64,000 nt of DNA from Allobosea sp. OK403. Lineage in GTDB: Bacteria; Pseudomonadota; Alphaproteobacteria; Rhizobiales; Beijerinckiaceae. The notes below the pieces were generated by a model. It saw only the letters and a list, made by a program, of their open reading frames with translations. It had not been told where the DNA came from and did not search any database. Positions 1 through 11,217 of the stretch are shown piece after piece. Position numbers and translations under genes: made by a program. How positions within the stretch are numbered: the stretch's first letter is position 1; every line of letters begins with the position of its first letter. The stretch is from assembly GCF_900113835.1 (NCBI RefSeq), contig NZ_FOQV01000001.1:372001-436000 (forward strand), read 5' to 3'.

Positions 1-1212
1 GCTGCATGCCGACATCGGCTTCGGCACGAAATCTCCGACCCGGTCCGGATGGAGCGCATAGCCCCAGAGTACCTGCAGATTGGCTGGCTGATCGATGAAA
101 TGTGGCTGGTGGTAGAGCACCACCGACATCAACCAGTTCGAATCCTTGAACGTCACGAGGCCGCCGGTGCCGGCTCGGTTACCTGAGAACCGCTCCATCT
201 TGTCGAAGAAGGCAGGGGTGCTGCAGGTGACTGTGAAGGATTCCCAGTAGGATTCGGGAATCGAGCTGTTGAAGACGGCGGGATTGCCGAATTCCGGCCG
301 GTCGGCTGCGATCTTTTCCCAAAGCTCCCAGCCATGGCTGTCGGCCTTGGTCAAACGCTTCGGCGGGCTGGTCATCGTACCCAGGCTGGTGGCGTCGGTC
401 ATCGAACCATTCTGGAAAAACACCAGATCGCCATCCTTCACCGTCAGCGATTCCAGCTTGCCGTCACGGCTCAGAGAGAGGCCGGCGACGCGCAGCTTGC
501 CGGCCTCGTCGATCAGCTCCATGTCGGTGACGCGCACACCGTTCTCGAAGCGGACGCCCTTTTGCTGAAGCCACTCCAGCAATGGGCGCACGATTGCGTC
601 GAACTGGTTGTAGACGGTCCGCTTGACGCCACCCAGCGTTTCGATGCGCGGGAACTCGTTTATGAAGCGATGCAGATAGCGCTTCAGTTCCACGGCGCTG
701 TGCCAAGTCTGAAAAGCGAAAGTGGTCTGCCACATGCACCAGAAATTGGTCTGGAAGAATGGCGGCGAGAGCCAATCGGTGATGCGGCTTGCGCCCAGCT
801 CCTCCTCCGATGTCTCGGCAAGCCTGACCAGTTCGATGCGGTCCTGCATGGTGAAGCCCATGGTCGAAACGTCGATCTTGAAGCAGTTGTGATCGATGAG
901 GCGCGCCTGCGAATGCGCCTTTTGCTCCTCGTTGAAGGCGACGGTTTCCTCGTAGACGGTCTTGCTGGGATTATCGATTGACGGGATGCCCTTCAGCAGG
1001 TCCCAGGTGCACTCGTAGTGATCCGTGGTCAGCATGCGACCGCCGCGTAGGGAATAAGCGTGGTCCGCCAGCCTGGTGCCGTCGAGGCTGCCGCCGACCA
1101 GCGACAAACCTTCATAGATGGTGATATCGCTGCCGACGACACCGCCGTCACGGATCAGGAAGGCGGCGCCCGCAAGCGACCCAATGCCGCCACCGATGAA
1201 ATGAGCTTTCAT
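1..1212 (-). CDS. ohyA: Oleate hydratase, C-terminus cut by window edge
   Basis: FAD-dependent hydratase of the myosin-cross-reactive-antigen family, which adds water to the cis-9 double bond of unsaturated fatty acids to give 10-hydroxy acids. The first 404 residues are visible. They start with a FAD-binding glycine motif (HFIGGGIGSLAGA, residues 4-16), then an acidic residue ending the second strand (TIYEG) and a GGSLDG turn. Long stretches such as GGRMLTTDHYECTWDLL and the Trp/Phe-rich segment around residues 170-195 are typical of the family. The start is ATG at 1212, with GGAGG at 1218-1222. Family members are usually 530-650 residues, so the last quarter or more lies outside. Identity is from remembered family motifs and is strong. 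Confidence 0.9.
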   Translation of the reverse strand, partial: MKAHFIGGGIGSLAGAAFLIRDGGVVGSDITIYEGLSLVGGSLDGTRLADHAYSLRGGRMLTTDHYECTWDLLKGIPSIDNPSKTVYEETVAFNEEQKAHSQARLIDHNCFKIDVSTMGFTMQDRIELVRLAETSEEELGASRITDWLSPPFFQTNFWCMWQTTFAFQTWHSAVELKRYLHRFINEFPRIETLGGVKRTVYNQFDAIVRPLLEWLQQKGVRFENGVRVTDMELIDEAGKLRVAGLSLSRDGKLESLTVKDGDLVFFQNGSMTDATSLGTMTSPPKRLTKADSHGWELWEKIAADRPEFGNPAVFNSSIPESYWESFTVTCSTPAFFDKMERFSGNRAGTGGLVTFKDSNWLMSVVLYHQPHFIDQPANLQVLWGYALHPDRVGDFVPKPMSACS

Positions 1213-1503
1213 GACAACCTCCGCTTAGAGGGCTGGTGGTGATGAAAGTCCCGCCCCGGAACCGTCTGGGGTTCGCGTTCTCCGAAACTCACCAGCATTC
1301 GATTGCCGGCGTTACGGCAAATATCTTATCTCAAGATCACAGATGCGCTCTTGAATGACAAGTCTTGGCGCGAGGCGTGGCATGCCTGGATAGGAATAGG
1401 ACAGACATGCCCCCTCCAGCGTTGACGCCCAGTACAGTGGTATTTACCTATTGTGCATGATCGTGCTCCGAAACGACCATTGAGGTGTGGCGGAAAACCG
1501 GCC

Positions 1504-2280
1504 TCAAGGCCCGTCCGCCCAGGTCAGGCCCTTGTAGTTGAAGCCCTCCACGATGGTTGGCTTGACGATCTCGAAATAGGGCGAGATGTCGAAATCGGCG
1601 GGCGCATAGAGGCTGTGGTGCCGGATATGCAAGAGTTCCTGACGGCGCCAGCTGCTGATGCCGCGCTTGACCGCTGCGCCCTGCTCGATGCGTGGCAGGA
1701 TGGGGTAGCCGATGCGCCCGAACGCCTCAGCGAGCAGCGTCGAGCAGATCGCCCGGGTCGGCTCTCCCGATCCCAGCGCGATCATGCGTCGCCGCCAGCG
1801 TGAGGGGATGGGCGGTGTCGGCAGCAGATAGCGGGCAAGGTCGACGATGTTGCGCATGTCATAGCGGATGCCGAGGCGCGAGATCATGAAGTTGATCAGT
1901 TCGTCGCGATCGCTCTCGATCAACCCGACGGGCCGGCAGATGCGGGTGTGAAACCGCGCCAGGCTCGAGAGTGGAGCCGACCTGCAACCCGCATCGAGGA
2001 CGACTTCGATCAAGTTGTGGCGCTCGCTGCCGTCATCGGGCGCCCCAAGCACGTCCCCGACATAAAGCGCGGCATGCGACCAGGTCGACTGCGTCAGGTA
2101 TTTGACCGCCGTTGCGATCGTGCTGGAGCCGGCGACCAGCACGACATCGCCCGGCCGCAGCGTGCGCCGCAGCGCATCCGGATCCGACGGGATGAAGAGC
2201 TCCTGGCCGGGCGTCTCGCGCAGCAGCACGCGGGCCAGCCTGTGTCCGAGCCAATCGAGAGCCGTATTGGATTGCCTCAT
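1504..2280 (-). CDS. Permuted NlpC/P60 (YiiX/YebB-like) cysteine hydrolase
   Basis: About 258 residues. The motif order SHAALYVGD, then NLIEVVLD, then ICSTLLAEAF is the His-to-Cys order of the circularly permuted papain-like NlpC/P60 group (YiiX/YaeF type). These enzymes probably cleave amide or ester bonds in cell-wall or lipid substrates. Candidate catalytic residues are the His of SHAALY and the Cys of ICS. No signal peptide is visible, so it may be cytoplasmic. I chose the ATG at 2280 (MRQSNTALDW) because GAGG lies about 9 bases upstream; an in-frame ATG at 2301 and longer forms are possible. It lies 68 bases downstream of the ParB-like gene on the same strand, so the two may be co-transcribed. 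The substrate is unknown. Confidence 0.65.
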   Translation of the reverse strand: MRQSNTALDWLGHRLARVLLRETPGQELFIPSDPDALRRTLRPGDVVLVAGSSTIATAVKYLTQSTWSHAALYVGDVLGAPDDGSERHNLIEVVLDAGCRSAPLSSLARFHTRICRPVGLIESDRDELINFMISRLGIRYDMRNIVDLARYLLPTPPIPSRWRRRMIALGSGEPTRAICSTLLAEAFGRIGYPILPRIEQGAAVKRGISSWRRQELLHIRHHSLYAPADFDISPYFEIVKPTIVEGFNYKGLTWADGP

Positions 2281-2348
2281 CGCAGTGCCGCCTCGCGCCA
2301 TGCGCCCCGGGATAGCCTTCGTCCGGCAGCTCCGGATCGCGCCAATGG

Positions 2349-2966
2349 CTAGCCCTCTATGGGACCGCACCATCCCGGCAGGTAATTCGCCTCCTGGCTC
2401 CTTGCCAGATCGAGTGCCTTGACCACCGCTGCTTCGAATGCGCTCACGACGCGCTTGCGCGAGATGCGCCGCCGCAGGAAATCGGCCCAGAGGAACTCGG
2501 AGAACGGCGTCACATCCTTGGCGAAGCCGCCGGCGCGCCGGAGCTCTCCGGCGAGTGACCGGTAGGGGTCGTCCTTGAGGTCGGCGATCCGCTTGGGAAT
2601 GTCGTCGACGCTGCGGCGCACGCCCTCGGTGTCGTAGGGATGGGTCCAGGCGCGGTGTTCGCAGAACGTCCAGAAGCTCTGCCTGGTCAGGCTCGACAGA
2701 TTAGACACCACATTGACGAGCACCTCCTCGACGCCTTCCTCGTCAAGCGCGCGCGCCAGGTGATGATGGTCGAGGATGTAGAAGCGTTCCTTGGGGCCCT
2801 TGAGCACCGGGATCATGTGCCTGCCCAGGAATTCCTGCGCATGCACGCCGTGCTTCTCGCGCCAGAGCCGGCGTTTGGCTTCGACCTCGCGCAGGCCGAC
2901 CGTCATCTGGGTCGGCCGGAGCTCGCTTATCCGCACGGGGTGAAGGATGGGCTCTCGCGTCGTCAT
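2349..2966 (-). CDS. ParB-like nuclease family protein (ParBc_2 type)
   Basis: About 205 residues. The N-terminal half carries a ParB-like fold: a V-R-I-S-E-L-R-P-T-Q strand, then ILDHHHLARALDEEGVEEVLV, which matches the DGHHR-type core of ParB/sulfiredoxin proteins in the stand-alone ParBc_2 family. No helix-turn-helix domain or partition-protein partner is nearby, so chromosome partitioning is unlikely. These short proteins are often called putative ParB-like nucleases without a proven role. The start ATG at 2966 (MTTREPILH) has a GAGGTGAC ribosome-binding site just upstream; a longer reading to 3095 lacks such support. The P60-like gene follows on the same strand. Confidence 0.7.
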   Translation of the reverse strand: MTTREPILHPVRISELRPTQMTVGLREVEAKRRLWREKHGVHAQEFLGRHMIPVLKGPKERFYILDHHHLARALDEEGVEEVLVNVVSNLSSLTRQSFWTFCEHRAWTHPYDTEGVRRSVDDIPKRIADLKDDPYRSLAGELRRAGGFAKDVTPFSEFLWADFLRRRISRKRVVSAFEAAVVKALDLARSQEANYLPGWCGPIEG

Positions 2967-3130
2967 CAGGGTCACCTCGCATCGGGGCAGAAAAACTCGG
3001 TGTGGAATTCCGGTGTGCATGGCTGATAGGGCACGATCGACCGGTCTTGACGGTATTCCATGGTGGCCCATGGATAGGACGGGAAAAAGCCACATCTGTG
3101 GCTAGGTTGGCGTGTGCGGATTCGGCCCAG

Positions 3131-3245
3131 ATCATGTCGCATTCGAACGGAAGCGTCCGAATGCGAGAAGCATGATCGATTCTAAAAGTTTAGAGCATTG
3201 CTCATGCGAAAAACCGGTGCCTACTTTTTCGCGCAATGCTCTAAG
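3131..3245. repeat. Intergenic palindromic repeat, short form
   Basis: Two nested inverted repeats. TCGCATTCG at 3137-3145 pairs with CGAATGCGA at 3158-3166. TTAGAGCATTGC (3190-3201) pairs perfectly with GCAATGCTCTAA (3233-3244), enclosing GCGAAAAA / TTTTTCGC. The TTAGAGCA...TGCTCTAA ends recur in the elements near 35.6 kb and 51.8 kb and partly near 38.2 kb, so this belongs to one dispersed family. It lies between the ParB-like gene and the efflux operon and could fold in RNA from either strand. Confidence 0.75.
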
Positions 3246-3334
3246 GCCAGCGCCAGCAAAAGCGGGATGGACGCTCGGCGTTTGCCCGACTGGTGTATCG
3301 TCGCAGTGGAGATCGAAACAGTGACGGTGCGTCG

Positions 3335-4606
3335 ATGAACCAGAAGCCTGTGTTCCCGAAGCTGCCCCCCGACAGCGAGGCGCCCGCAGTGCCCGTGCGG
3401 AGATCGCGCCTGCGCTCGCCCGTCATCTGGCTGCTCCTCCTGCTCGTTGCCGGCGGCGCGCTCTGGTGGAGCCGGCGACAAGCCGCCGAGGCGCCGCCGC
3501 CGGGGCGCGGCGGCCGCACGGCCGTGCCGATGTCGATCGTGCCGGAAATCGTTAGGAAGGGCGATATCGCGATCAATCTCGACGCGCTGGGAACCGTCTC
3601 CTCGCTCGCGACCGTCACGGTCCGCTCGCAGATCAGCGGGCAACTGGTCCGGATCGATTTCAAGGAAGGCCAGGACGTCAAGAAGGGCGATCTGCTCGCC
3701 GAGATCGACACGCGCCCCTATGAGGCGGTCCTGGCGCAGATGAAGGGGCAATTGGCGCGCGACGAAGCCCTGCTCAAGGGCGCGCAGGTCGATATGGCGC
3801 GCTATCAGGGCCTCTCCGCCCAGAACGCCGTTTCCCGCCAGACGCTCGATACCCAGACCGCGCTGGTCGCCCAGTATGAGGGAACGGTGGCCGCCGACCG
3901 CGCCCAGGTCAACGCGGCCGAGGTCAATCTGCAATATTGCCGGATCGTCGCGCCGGCGGATGGCCGCGTCGGCCTGCGCCAGGTCGATCAGGGCAATTAC
4001 GTCACCCCCGGGGACACCAACGGCCTCGTGGTGATCACCCAACTGGCGCCGATCAGCGTCCTCTTCACGATGCCGGAGGATAATCTGCAGGCGATCTCGG
4101 CGCGGTTGAGGAGCGGTGCGACGCTGCCGGTCACGGCTTTCGACCGCGCCGGCGCCAAGAAGATCGCCGAGGGCGTCCTGCAGACCTTCGACAGCCAGAT
4201 CGATTCCACCACAGGAACAATCAAGCTGCGCGCACAGTTCGGGAATGAGGGCAGGACGCTCTATCCGAACCAGTTCGTGAATATCCGCCTGCTGGTCGAT
4301 ACGCATAAGGACGTCACGCTGATGCCGACGGCCGGCGTGCAGCGCGGGGTGCCGGGAACCTTCGTCTATCTCGTCAATGCCGACGCCACCGTTTCCGTCC
4401 GCAAGGTCGAGCTCGGGATCAGCGATGGCGAGCATGTCGAGGTCCGTTCGGGGCTGAACCCGGGCGACGCCATCGTCATCGACGGCGCCGACAAGCTGCG
4501 CGACGGCGCGAAGATCAGCGTGCGCTCGGAAAGCGGTGCGGGCCCGGCGCAGCCAGAACAACCGGCAGGCGGCAGGCGGCGGCAGAACGGCGGCCGCCAG
4601 CCATGA
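3335..4606 (+). CDS. mdtA: RND efflux periplasmic adaptor (HlyD/MdtA family)
   Basis: Membrane fusion protein of about 423 residues that links an inner-membrane RND pump to an outer-membrane channel. It has a short cytoplasmic N-terminus, one membrane segment ([18 protein letters not shown], about residues 28-45), a lipoyl/barrel-sandwich region ([30 protein letters not shown]), an alpha-hairpin, and the returning lipoyl half ([20 protein letters not shown]). The start ATG at 3335 is preferred over in-frame starts to 3293 because it gives a normal adaptor N-terminus. The stop codon overlaps the next start (ATGA, 4603-4606). It is the first gene of the efflux operon. The drug substrates cannot be read from sequence. 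Confidence 0.92.
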   Translation: MNQKPVFPKLPPDSEAPAVPVRRSRLRSPVIWLLLLLVAGGALWWSRRQAAEAPPPGRGGRTAVPMSIVPEIVRKGDIAINLDALGTVSSLATVTVRSQISGQLVRIDFKEGQDVKKGDLLAEIDTRPYEAVLAQMKGQLARDEALLKGAQVDMARYQGLSAQNAVSRQTLDTQTALVAQYEGTVAADRAQVNAAEVNLQYCRIVAPADGRVGLRQVDQGNYVTPGDTNGLVVITQLAPISVLFTMPEDNLQAISARLRSGATLPVTAFDRAGAKKIAEGVLQTFDSQIDSTTGTIKLRAQFGNEGRTLYPNQFVNIRLLVDTHKDVTLMPTAGVQRGVPGTFVYLVNADATVSVRKVELGISDGEHVEVRSGLNPGDAIVIDGADKLRDGAKISVRSESGAGPAQPEQPAGGRRRQNGGRQP

Positions 4607-7600
4607 GCCCGTCGCGGCCCTTCATCCTGCGGCCGGTCGCGACCACATTGCTGATGGTCGCGATCATGCTGTCGGGCATCCTGGCTTTCCGCTTCCTGCC
4701 GGTCGCGGCCCTGCCTGAAGTCGACTACCCGACCATCCAGGTTCAGACCTTCTATCCGGGCGCGAGCCCGGATGTGATGACCTCTTCGGTCACGGCGCCG
4801 CTCGAGGTCCAGTTCGGCCAGATGCCGAACCTCAACCAGATGAGCTCGGTCAGCTCCGGTGGCGCATCCGTCATCACCTTGCAGTTCGGGCTCAACATCA
4901 CGCTCGACGTCGCGGAGCAGGAGGTCCAGGCCGCGATCAACGCCGCCGGGAACCTGTTGCCCTCGGACCTGCCGGCGCCGCCGATCTACGCCAAGGTCAA
5001 CCCGGCCGATGCGCCGATCCTGACCCTGGGGCTGACCTCGGCGACCATGCCGCTGACGCAGGTGCAGGACTTCGCCGATACGCGGCTGGCACAGAAGATC
5101 TCCCAGCTCCCGGGCGTCGGGCTGGTCAGCATCAGCGGGGGGCAGCGGCCGGCAGTGCGCATCCGCGCCGATATCCGCAAGCTCGCCGCCTATGGCCTGA
5201 ACATCGACGATTTGCGCAGCACGCTCGGCACCGCCAATGTCAACACGCCCAAGGGCAGCTTCGACGGCCCCTTGCGCGCCTCGACGATCAACGCCAACGA
5301 CCAGATTCGCACCGCCAATGGCTACAGATCGCTGATCGTCGCCTACAAGAACGGGGCGGCCGTCCGGCTCAGCGACATCGGCGAGGTCGCCGACGGTTCG
5401 GAAAACGACAAGCTCGGCGCCTGGATGAATGCGGCGCCGGCCATCATCCTGAATATCCAGCGGCAGCCCGGCGCCAATGTCATCTCTGTCGTGGAGGGCA
5501 TCAAGGCGCTCCTGCCGCAGCTCAAGGCGTCGCTGCCGGCCGCGATCGACATGGCCGTACTCACCGACCGCACCATCACCATCCGCGCCTCGGTGCGGGA
5601 TGTGGAATACGAATTGACGCTGGCGGTGGTTCTCGTCGTGCTGGTGATCTTCGTCTTCCTGCGCAGCACGCGCGCGACGCTGATCCCGAGCCTGTCGGTT
5701 CCGCTGTCGCTCGTCGGCACGCTGGGTGTGATGTACCTGAGCGGCTTCAGCCTCAACAACCTGACCTTGATGGCACTGACCATCTCGACCGGTTTCGTCG
5801 TCGACGACGCCATCGTCGTGATCGAGAACATCTCGCGCTATATCGAGGAGGGCGACACGCCGCTTCACGCCGCCTTGCGCGGTTCGGAGCAGATCGGCTT
5901 CACCATCATCTCGCTGACGGTGTCGCTGATCGCGGTGCTGATCCCGCTGCTGTTCATGGGCGATGTCGTCGGCCGGTTGTTCCGGGAGTTTGCGATCACG
6001 CTTGCCGTGACGATCCTGATCTCCGCCGTGGTCTCGCTGACCCTGGTGCCGATGGCCTGCGCGAAGCTGCTGAAGGCAGCGACCGAGACCCATGAGAACG
6101 GCTTCCAGCGCTGGAGCCGCGAAGCCTTCGACGGCATCATCGCGGTCTATGCCCGCATGCTGAACTGGGTGCTCGATCGCCAGACCTTGGTGCTGCTGGT
6201 GGCCCTGGCGACCTTCGGGCTGACGGGCCTGCTCTACGTGACCATCCCGAAAGGCTTCTTCCCGCTGCAGGACACCGGCGTCATCCAGGCGATCTCGGAG
6301 GCGCCGCAATCGGTGTCCTACGCCGCGATGGCCAAGCGGCAGCAGGCGCTGGCGAGCGAGATCCTGAAGGATCCCGATGTCGAGAGCCTGTCCTCCTTCA
6401 TCGGCGTGGACGGAACCAACAGCACGCTCAACAGCGGCCGCATCCTGATCAATCTCAAGTCGCATGAGGAGCGGACCTCCAACATCGCTGCGGTGATGCA
6501 GCGCCTGCAGGAGCGCACGGCCTCTCTTCCGGGTATCACGCTCTACATGCAGCCGGTGCAGGACCTGACCGTCGAAGGCACCGTCAGCCGGATGCAGTAT
6601 CAATTCATTCTGCAGGATGCGAGCGCCGACCAGCTTGCCGAATGGACGCCCAAGCTGGTCGACAAGCTGAAGGAGCTTCCGCAACTGGCCGATGTCGCGA
6701 GCGACATCTCGGCCCGCGGGCTCGCCGTCTTCGTCGATATCGACCGCGACCAGGCGGCGCGCTTCGGCATCACGCCGGCGACGATCGACAACGCGCTCTA
6801 CGACTCCTTCGGGCAGCGTATCGTCTCGACGATCTTCACCAACTCCAACCAGTACCGCGTCATCCTCGAGGCCGATCCGCAGCTCCAGAAGTCGCTACGC
6901 TCGCTCTCGGCGATCCATCTGCCGTCCTCGGTCGGCGGGGGACCGGTGCCGCTCGACGTGGTCGCGAGGATCCGCGAAGGCACGGCGCCGCTCCAGGTCT
7001 CGCATCTCGGCCAGTTCCCGTCCGCCACGGTCTCGTTCAACCTGGCGCCGGGCGCCTCGCTCGGCGAGGCCGTGACCGCGATCAAGCAGGCGCAGGCCGA
7101 GATCGGCCTGCCCGAAAGCGTGGTCAGCACCTTCCAGGGCGCGGCCCAGGCCTTCCAATCCTCGCTCTCGAACCAGATCTGGCTGATCCTGGCGGCGATC
7201 GTGACGGTCTATATCGTGCTGGGCGTCCTCTATGAGAGTTTCATCCATCCGCTGACGATCCTCTCGACCCTGCCATCGGCGGGCATCGGCGCGCTCCTGG
7301 CGCTGATGGCAGCCGGGCAGGAGCTCACGATCGTCGCGATCATCGGCATCATCCTGCTGATCGGCATCGTGAAGAAGAATGCGATCATGATGATCGACTT
7401 CGCGCTCGACGCCGAGCGGAACGAGGGCAAGACGCCGCGCGAGGCGATCTACCAGGCCTGCCTGCTGCGTTTCCGGCCGATCCTGATGACCACGATGGCG
7501 GCGGTGCTGGGCGCGCTGCCGCTGATGCTGGGAACCGGCGCCGGCTCGGAGCTCAGGCATCCGCTCGGCATCTCCATCGTCGGCGGCCTGCTGGTCAGCC

Positions 7601-7710
7601 AGGTCCTGACCCTGTTCACGACGCCGGTGATCTATCTCTGGTTCGACCGCCTCGCGGTGCGTTTTGCCGGGCGCGAGCCCGGCATCAGCCCGGCACGAGA
7701 GACGAGCTAG
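4603..7710 (+). CDS. mdtB: RND efflux permease, MdtB-type
   Basis: Inner-membrane proton/drug antiporter of the HAE-RND family, 1035 residues, the usual length. Visible features: N-terminal membrane helix after [14 protein letters not shown]; the proton-relay Asp pair in [19 protein letters not shown] (about residue 400); the [16 protein letters not shown] segment with the conserved relay Lys (about residue 925); and two large periplasmic loops. It starts by ATGA overlap with the adaptor and is followed after 3 bases by a second, related pump. This matches the MdtA-MdtB-MdtC arrangement, in which two different RND subunits assemble into a mixed trimer. Confidence 0.93.
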   Translation: MSPSRPFILRPVATTLLMVAIMLSGILAFRFLPVAALPEVDYPTIQVQTFYPGASPDVMTSSVTAPLEVQFGQMPNLNQMSSVSSGGASVITLQFGLNITLDVAEQEVQAAINAAGNLLPSDLPAPPIYAKVNPADAPILTLGLTSATMPLTQVQDFADTRLAQKISQLPGVGLVSISGGQRPAVRIRADIRKLAAYGLNIDDLRSTLGTANVNTPKGSFDGPLRASTINANDQIRTANGYRSLIVAYKNGAAVRLSDIGEVADGSENDKLGAWMNAAPAIILNIQRQPGANVISVVEGIKALLPQLKASLPAAIDMAVLTDRTITIRASVRDVEYELTLAVVLVVLVIFVFLRSTRATLIPSLSVPLSLVGTLGVMYLSGFSLNNLTLMALTISTGFVVDDAIVVIENISRYIEEGDTPLHAALRGSEQIGFTIISLTVSLIAVLIPLLFMGDVVGRLFREFAITLAVTILISAVVSLTLVPMACAKLLKAATETHENGFQRWSREAFDGIIAVYARMLNWVLDRQTLVLLVALATFGLTGLLYVTIPKGFFPLQDTGVIQAISEAPQSVSYAAMAKRQQALASEILKDPDVESLSSFIGVDGTNSTLNSGRILINLKSHEERTSNIAAVMQRLQERTASLPGITLYMQPVQDLTVEGTVSRMQYQFILQDASADQLAEWTPKLVDKLKELPQLADVASDISARGLAVFVDIDRDQAARFGITPATIDNALYDSFGQRIVSTIFTNSNQYRVILEADPQLQKSLRSLSAIHLPSSVGGGPVPLDVVARIREGTAPLQVSHLGQFPSATVSFNLAPGASLGEAVTAIKQAQAEIGLPESVVSTFQGAAQAFQSSLSNQIWLILAAIVTVYIVLGVLYESFIHPLTILSTLPSAGIGALLALMAAGQELTIVAIIGIILLIGIVKKNAIMMIDFALDAERNEGKTPREAIYQACLLRFRPILMTTMAAVLGALPLMLGTGAGSELRHPLGISIVGGLLVSQVLTLFTTPVIYLWFDRLAVRFAGREPGISPARETS

Positions 7711-7713
7711 GCG

Positions 7714-10700
7714 ATGAGCCTGTCCAGCGTCTTCATCCGCCGCCCCGTCGCCACGACGCTGCTGACCTTCTGGCTGGCAGCGGCGGGCGCAGTCGCCTTC
7801 TTCCAGCTTCCGGTCTCGCCGCTGCCGGAGGTCGATTTCCCGACGATCTCGGTGCAGGCGTCCTTGCCTGGCGGCAGCCCGCAGGATGTCGCGACGACGG
7901 TCGCGAGCCCGCTCGAACGCCATCTCGGGCAGATCGCCGACGTCTCGGAGATGACCTCGTCGAGCAGCGTCGGATCGGCGCGCATCACCCTGCAATTCGG
8001 GCTCAATCGCGACATCAACGGCGCGGCGCGCGACGTGCAGGCGGCGATCAATGCTGCCCGCGCCGACCTGCCGACGAGCCTGCGGGCCAATCCGACCTAT
8101 CGCAAGGTCAATCCCGCCGACGCCCCGATCCTCATCCTCACCTTGACCTCGGACACGCTGACGCGCGGGGCGCTCTACGACGCGGCATCGACCGTGCTGG
8201 CGCAGAAATTGTCGCAGGTCGAAGGCATCGGCGAGGCCGTCGTCGGCGGCGGTTCGTTACCGGCCGTGCGTGTCGAGCTCATCCCCCAGGCGCTCTACAA
8301 ATACGGCATCGGCCTGGAGGATGTCCGCGCCGCGATCGCCAGCGCCAATGCCCATAGCCCGAAGGGCGCGATCGATGTCGGCGACCGGCGCTATCAGATC
8401 TATGCCAGCGATCAGGCGGAGAAGGCGGCGCAGTACAGATCGCTGACGATCGCCTATCGCAACGGGGCCCCGGTGCGCCTCTCTGATGTCGGCGAGGTGG
8501 TGGATTCCGTCGAGAACCTGCGCAATTCGGGCCTCGCCAATGGCAAGCCCAGCGTTCTCGTCATCCTGTTCAGGCAGCCGAATGCGAACATCATCGGCGT
8601 GGTCGACCGTGTGAAGGCGCTGTTGCCGACCTTGCGCGCCTCCGTCTCGCCGGCAATCGACATCGAGCCGGCTGTCGATCGATCGACGACCATCCGCGCC
8701 TCCCTGCACGACGTCGAGCGAACCCTGGTGATCGCGATCCTGCTCGTCATCGCGGTGGTCTTCCTCTTCCTGCGGGACTGGCGCGCGACGCTGGTTCCGA
8801 TCGTGGCCGTCTCGGTGTCGCTGATCGCGACATTCGCGGCCATGTGGCTGATGGGCTACAGCCTCAACAACCTGTCGCTGATGGCGCTCACCGTCGCGAC
8901 CGGCTTCGTCGTCGACGACTGCATCGTGGTGCTGGAGAACATCACGCGCCATATCGAGGACGGCATGGAGCCGCGCGACGCTGCCCTCAAAGGCGCCCAG
9001 GAAGTCGGCTTCACCGTCCTGTCGATGAGCCTGTCGCTCGTCGCCGTCTTCATCCCCATCCTGCTGATGGGCGGCATCGTCGGACGCCTGTTCCGCGAAT
9101 TCGCGATGACGACCTCGCTGGCGATCATGATCTCGCTGGCGGTCTCGCTGGCGACGACGCCGATGATGTGCGCGGTCCTGCTGCGCAAGGAGACCGGCGA
9201 GCGCCATGGGCGGCTCTATCGCGGCAGCGAGCGGGTCTTCGAATGGATGCTCGACGGCTACCGGAGCAGCCTCTCTTTGGCGCTGCGCCATCCCCGCGCG
9301 ATCATGCTGATCTTCGCTTCGGTCCTGGGCCTGAACGTCTATCTCTACGACATCATCCCGAAAGGCTTCTTTCCGCAGCAGGACACCGGGCGGATCGTCG
9401 GCGCGATCCAGGCCGACCAGAGCATCTCCTTCCAGCTGATGCAGCAGAAGCTCGCGCAGTTCGTCGCCATCGTCCGGCAGGATCCGGCTGTTGACACCAC
9501 CGTGGGCTTCACCGGCGGCGGGCAGACCAATTCCGGCAATGTCTTCATGTCGCTGAAGCCCATGGCCGAGCGCAAGATCTCGGCGGACCAGGTGATCGCC
9601 CGTCTGCGGCGGGAGCTCTCGGCGGTGCCCGGCGCAACCCTGTTCCTGCAGGCCGTGCAGGACATCCGCGTCGGCGGCCGCGCCGGCAACGCGCAATATC
9701 AATACACGCTGCAGGGCTCGACCCTCGAAGAACTCTATGAATGGGCCCCGAAGATCACGGCCGCGCTGCAGGGGCAGCCCAATCTCGCCGACGTCAACAG
9801 TGACCAGCAGAACAAGGGGCTCCAATCCAACCTCGTCGTCGATCGCGACACGGCTACCCGCCTGGGCATCTCGATGAGCCAGATCAACAACACGCTCTAC
9901 GACGCCTTCGGCCAGCGCCAGGTCTCGACGATCTTCGTCGCGCGCAACCAATATCATGTGATCATGGAGGTCGCGCCGCGCTTCTGGCAGAATCCGGAGA
10001 CGCTGAAAAACGTCTATATCAGCACCTCCGGCGGATCGGTCGGCGGCTCGCTTGCGACCAATGCGGTCTCGGGAACGGTGGCGGCGGGGAAGTCGGCCTC
10101 GGCGAGCTCGGCCAGCGCCAATGCCGCCCGCAACCTTGCGACCAATTCCATTGGCCAGACCGGGCGCGGCACCGCCTCGAGCGGGTCGGCGGTCAGCACT
10201 TCCAGCGAAACCATGGTGCCGCTATCGACGCTGGCGCGGTTCGAGCAGGCCTCGACCCCCTTATCGGTCAATCATCAGGGCCTGTTCGTCGCCAGCACCA
10301 TCTCGTTCAACCTGCCGCCGGACGTCTCGTTGAGCGCGGCGGTCGAGACGATCGAGGCGACGATGAACCGCATCGGCGTGCCCGCCACGATCCGCGGCAG
10401 CTTCCAGGGCACGGCCCGGGCCTTCCAGGCCTCGCTGAGCAACCAGCCTTATCTCATCCTTGCCGCCCTGATCACGATCTATCTGGTGCTCGGCGTGCTC
10501 TATGAGAGCTATGTCCACCCGCTGACGATCCTTTCGACCTTGCCGTCTGCCGGTGTGGGGGCTCTGCTCGCATTGATGGCGTTCAACACGGAGTTCAGCA
10601 TCATGGCGCTCATCGGCGTCATCCTGCTGATCGGCATCGTCAAGAAGAACGCGATCATGATGATCGACTTCGCGCTCGACGCCCAGCGTACGCGCGGCCT

Positions 10701-10989
10701 GTCCGCCTTTGACGCGATCCATGAGGCGTGCCTGCTGCGCTTCCGTCCAATCATGATGACGACCATGGCGGCGATGCTCGGCGCCTTGCCGCTCGCGATC
10801 GGCCTGGGGGAGGGCAGTGAGCTCAGGCAGCCGCTCGGCATCGCGATCGTCGGCGGTCTCATCCTGAGCCAGGTCCTGACGCTCTATACGACCCCGGTGA
10901 TCTATCTCTACGCCGACAGGTTCCGCGCCTGGTGCGAGCGCTTGAAAAACACCGGCAAAACGCCGGCTTCACCGGGTGCGGCCTCATGA
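7714..10989 (+). CDS. mdtC: RND efflux permease, MdtC-type, with Ala/Ser insertion
   Basis: Second RND pump, 1091 residues, about 55 longer than its neighbour. Core motifs are intact: [17 protein letters not shown] with the relay Asp pair and [20 protein letters not shown] with the relay Lys. The extra length is a low-complexity Ala/Ser/Gly/Thr stretch at about residues 769-832 (bases about 10018-10212), just after KNVYIS in the second periplasmic loop, where other pumps run straight into VPLSTLARF. The reading frame is continuous through it. It probably pairs with the preceding pump in one trimer. The insertion could be a flexible loop reaching towards the adaptor or channel; that is inference. 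Confidence 0.92.
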   Translation: MSLSSVFIRRPVATTLLTFWLAAAGAVAFFQLPVSPLPEVDFPTISVQASLPGGSPQDVATTVASPLERHLGQIADVSEMTSSSSVGSARITLQFGLNRDINGAARDVQAAINAARADLPTSLRANPTYRKVNPADAPILILTLTSDTLTRGALYDAASTVLAQKLSQVEGIGEAVVGGGSLPAVRVELIPQALYKYGIGLEDVRAAIASANAHSPKGAIDVGDRRYQIYASDQAEKAAQYRSLTIAYRNGAPVRLSDVGEVVDSVENLRNSGLANGKPSVLVILFRQPNANIIGVVDRVKALLPTLRASVSPAIDIEPAVDRSTTIRASLHDVERTLVIAILLVIAVVFLFLRDWRATLVPIVAVSVSLIATFAAMWLMGYSLNNLSLMALTVATGFVVDDCIVVLENITRHIEDGMEPRDAALKGAQEVGFTVLSMSLSLVAVFIPILLMGGIVGRLFREFAMTTSLAIMISLAVSLATTPMMCAVLLRKETGERHGRLYRGSERVFEWMLDGYRSSLSLALRHPRAIMLIFASVLGLNVYLYDIIPKGFFPQQDTGRIVGAIQADQSISFQLMQQKLAQFVAIVRQDPAVDTTVGFTGGGQTNSGNVFMSLKPMAERKISADQVIARLRRELSAVPGATLFLQAVQDIRVGGRAGNAQYQYTLQGSTLEELYEWAPKITAALQGQPNLADVNSDQQNKGLQSNLVVDRDTATRLGISMSQINNTLYDAFGQRQVSTIFVARNQYHVIMEVAPRFWQNPETLKNVYISTSGGSVGGSLATNAVSGTVAAGKSASASSASANAARNLATNSIGQTGRGTASSGSAVSTSSETMVPLSTLARFEQASTPLSVNHQGLFVASTISFNLPPDVSLSAAVETIEATMNRIGVPATIRGSFQGTARAFQASLSNQPYLILAALITIYLVLGVLYESYVHPLTILSTLPSAGVGALLALMAFNTEFSIMALIGVILLIGIVKKNAIMMIDFALDAQRTRGLSAFDAIHEACLLRFRPIMMTTMAAMLGALPLAIGLGEGSELRQPLGIAIVGGLILSQVLTLYTTPVIYLYADRFRAWCERLKNTGKTPASPGAAS

Positions 10990-11217
10990 GCGGGGCATTC
11001 TTCCAGAGACGGCAAGATTTCCAAGGACAACAAGGCTTGCAAGGGCAGCAAGAGGGCTGCTTGCGGCCGGCCAGATGCTATACGAAGACGATGATCGAAC
11101 CCGAACCTTGCAGCCGTGAACGGCATTCTGGTGCGGCGGACGCAAGTGCGGGCGAGGTGCGGAATGCGTGATGATGTTGCGTTCGGGCCGGCTGTTTCCG
11201 CTCCGAAGATCGGCGTC

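Noticed and set aside
2349..2966. Chromosome or plasmid partition locus with an origin nearby
   Set aside because: The protein is the short ParBc_2 type without a helix-turn-helix, parA is absent and no parS-like site was seen.
4366..6684. Very long open frames antisense to the pump genes (772 and 566 codons)
   Set aside because: They are Arg/Asp/His-rich mirror images of the RND genes caused by high GC, with no family motifs, and the plus-strand frames are certain.
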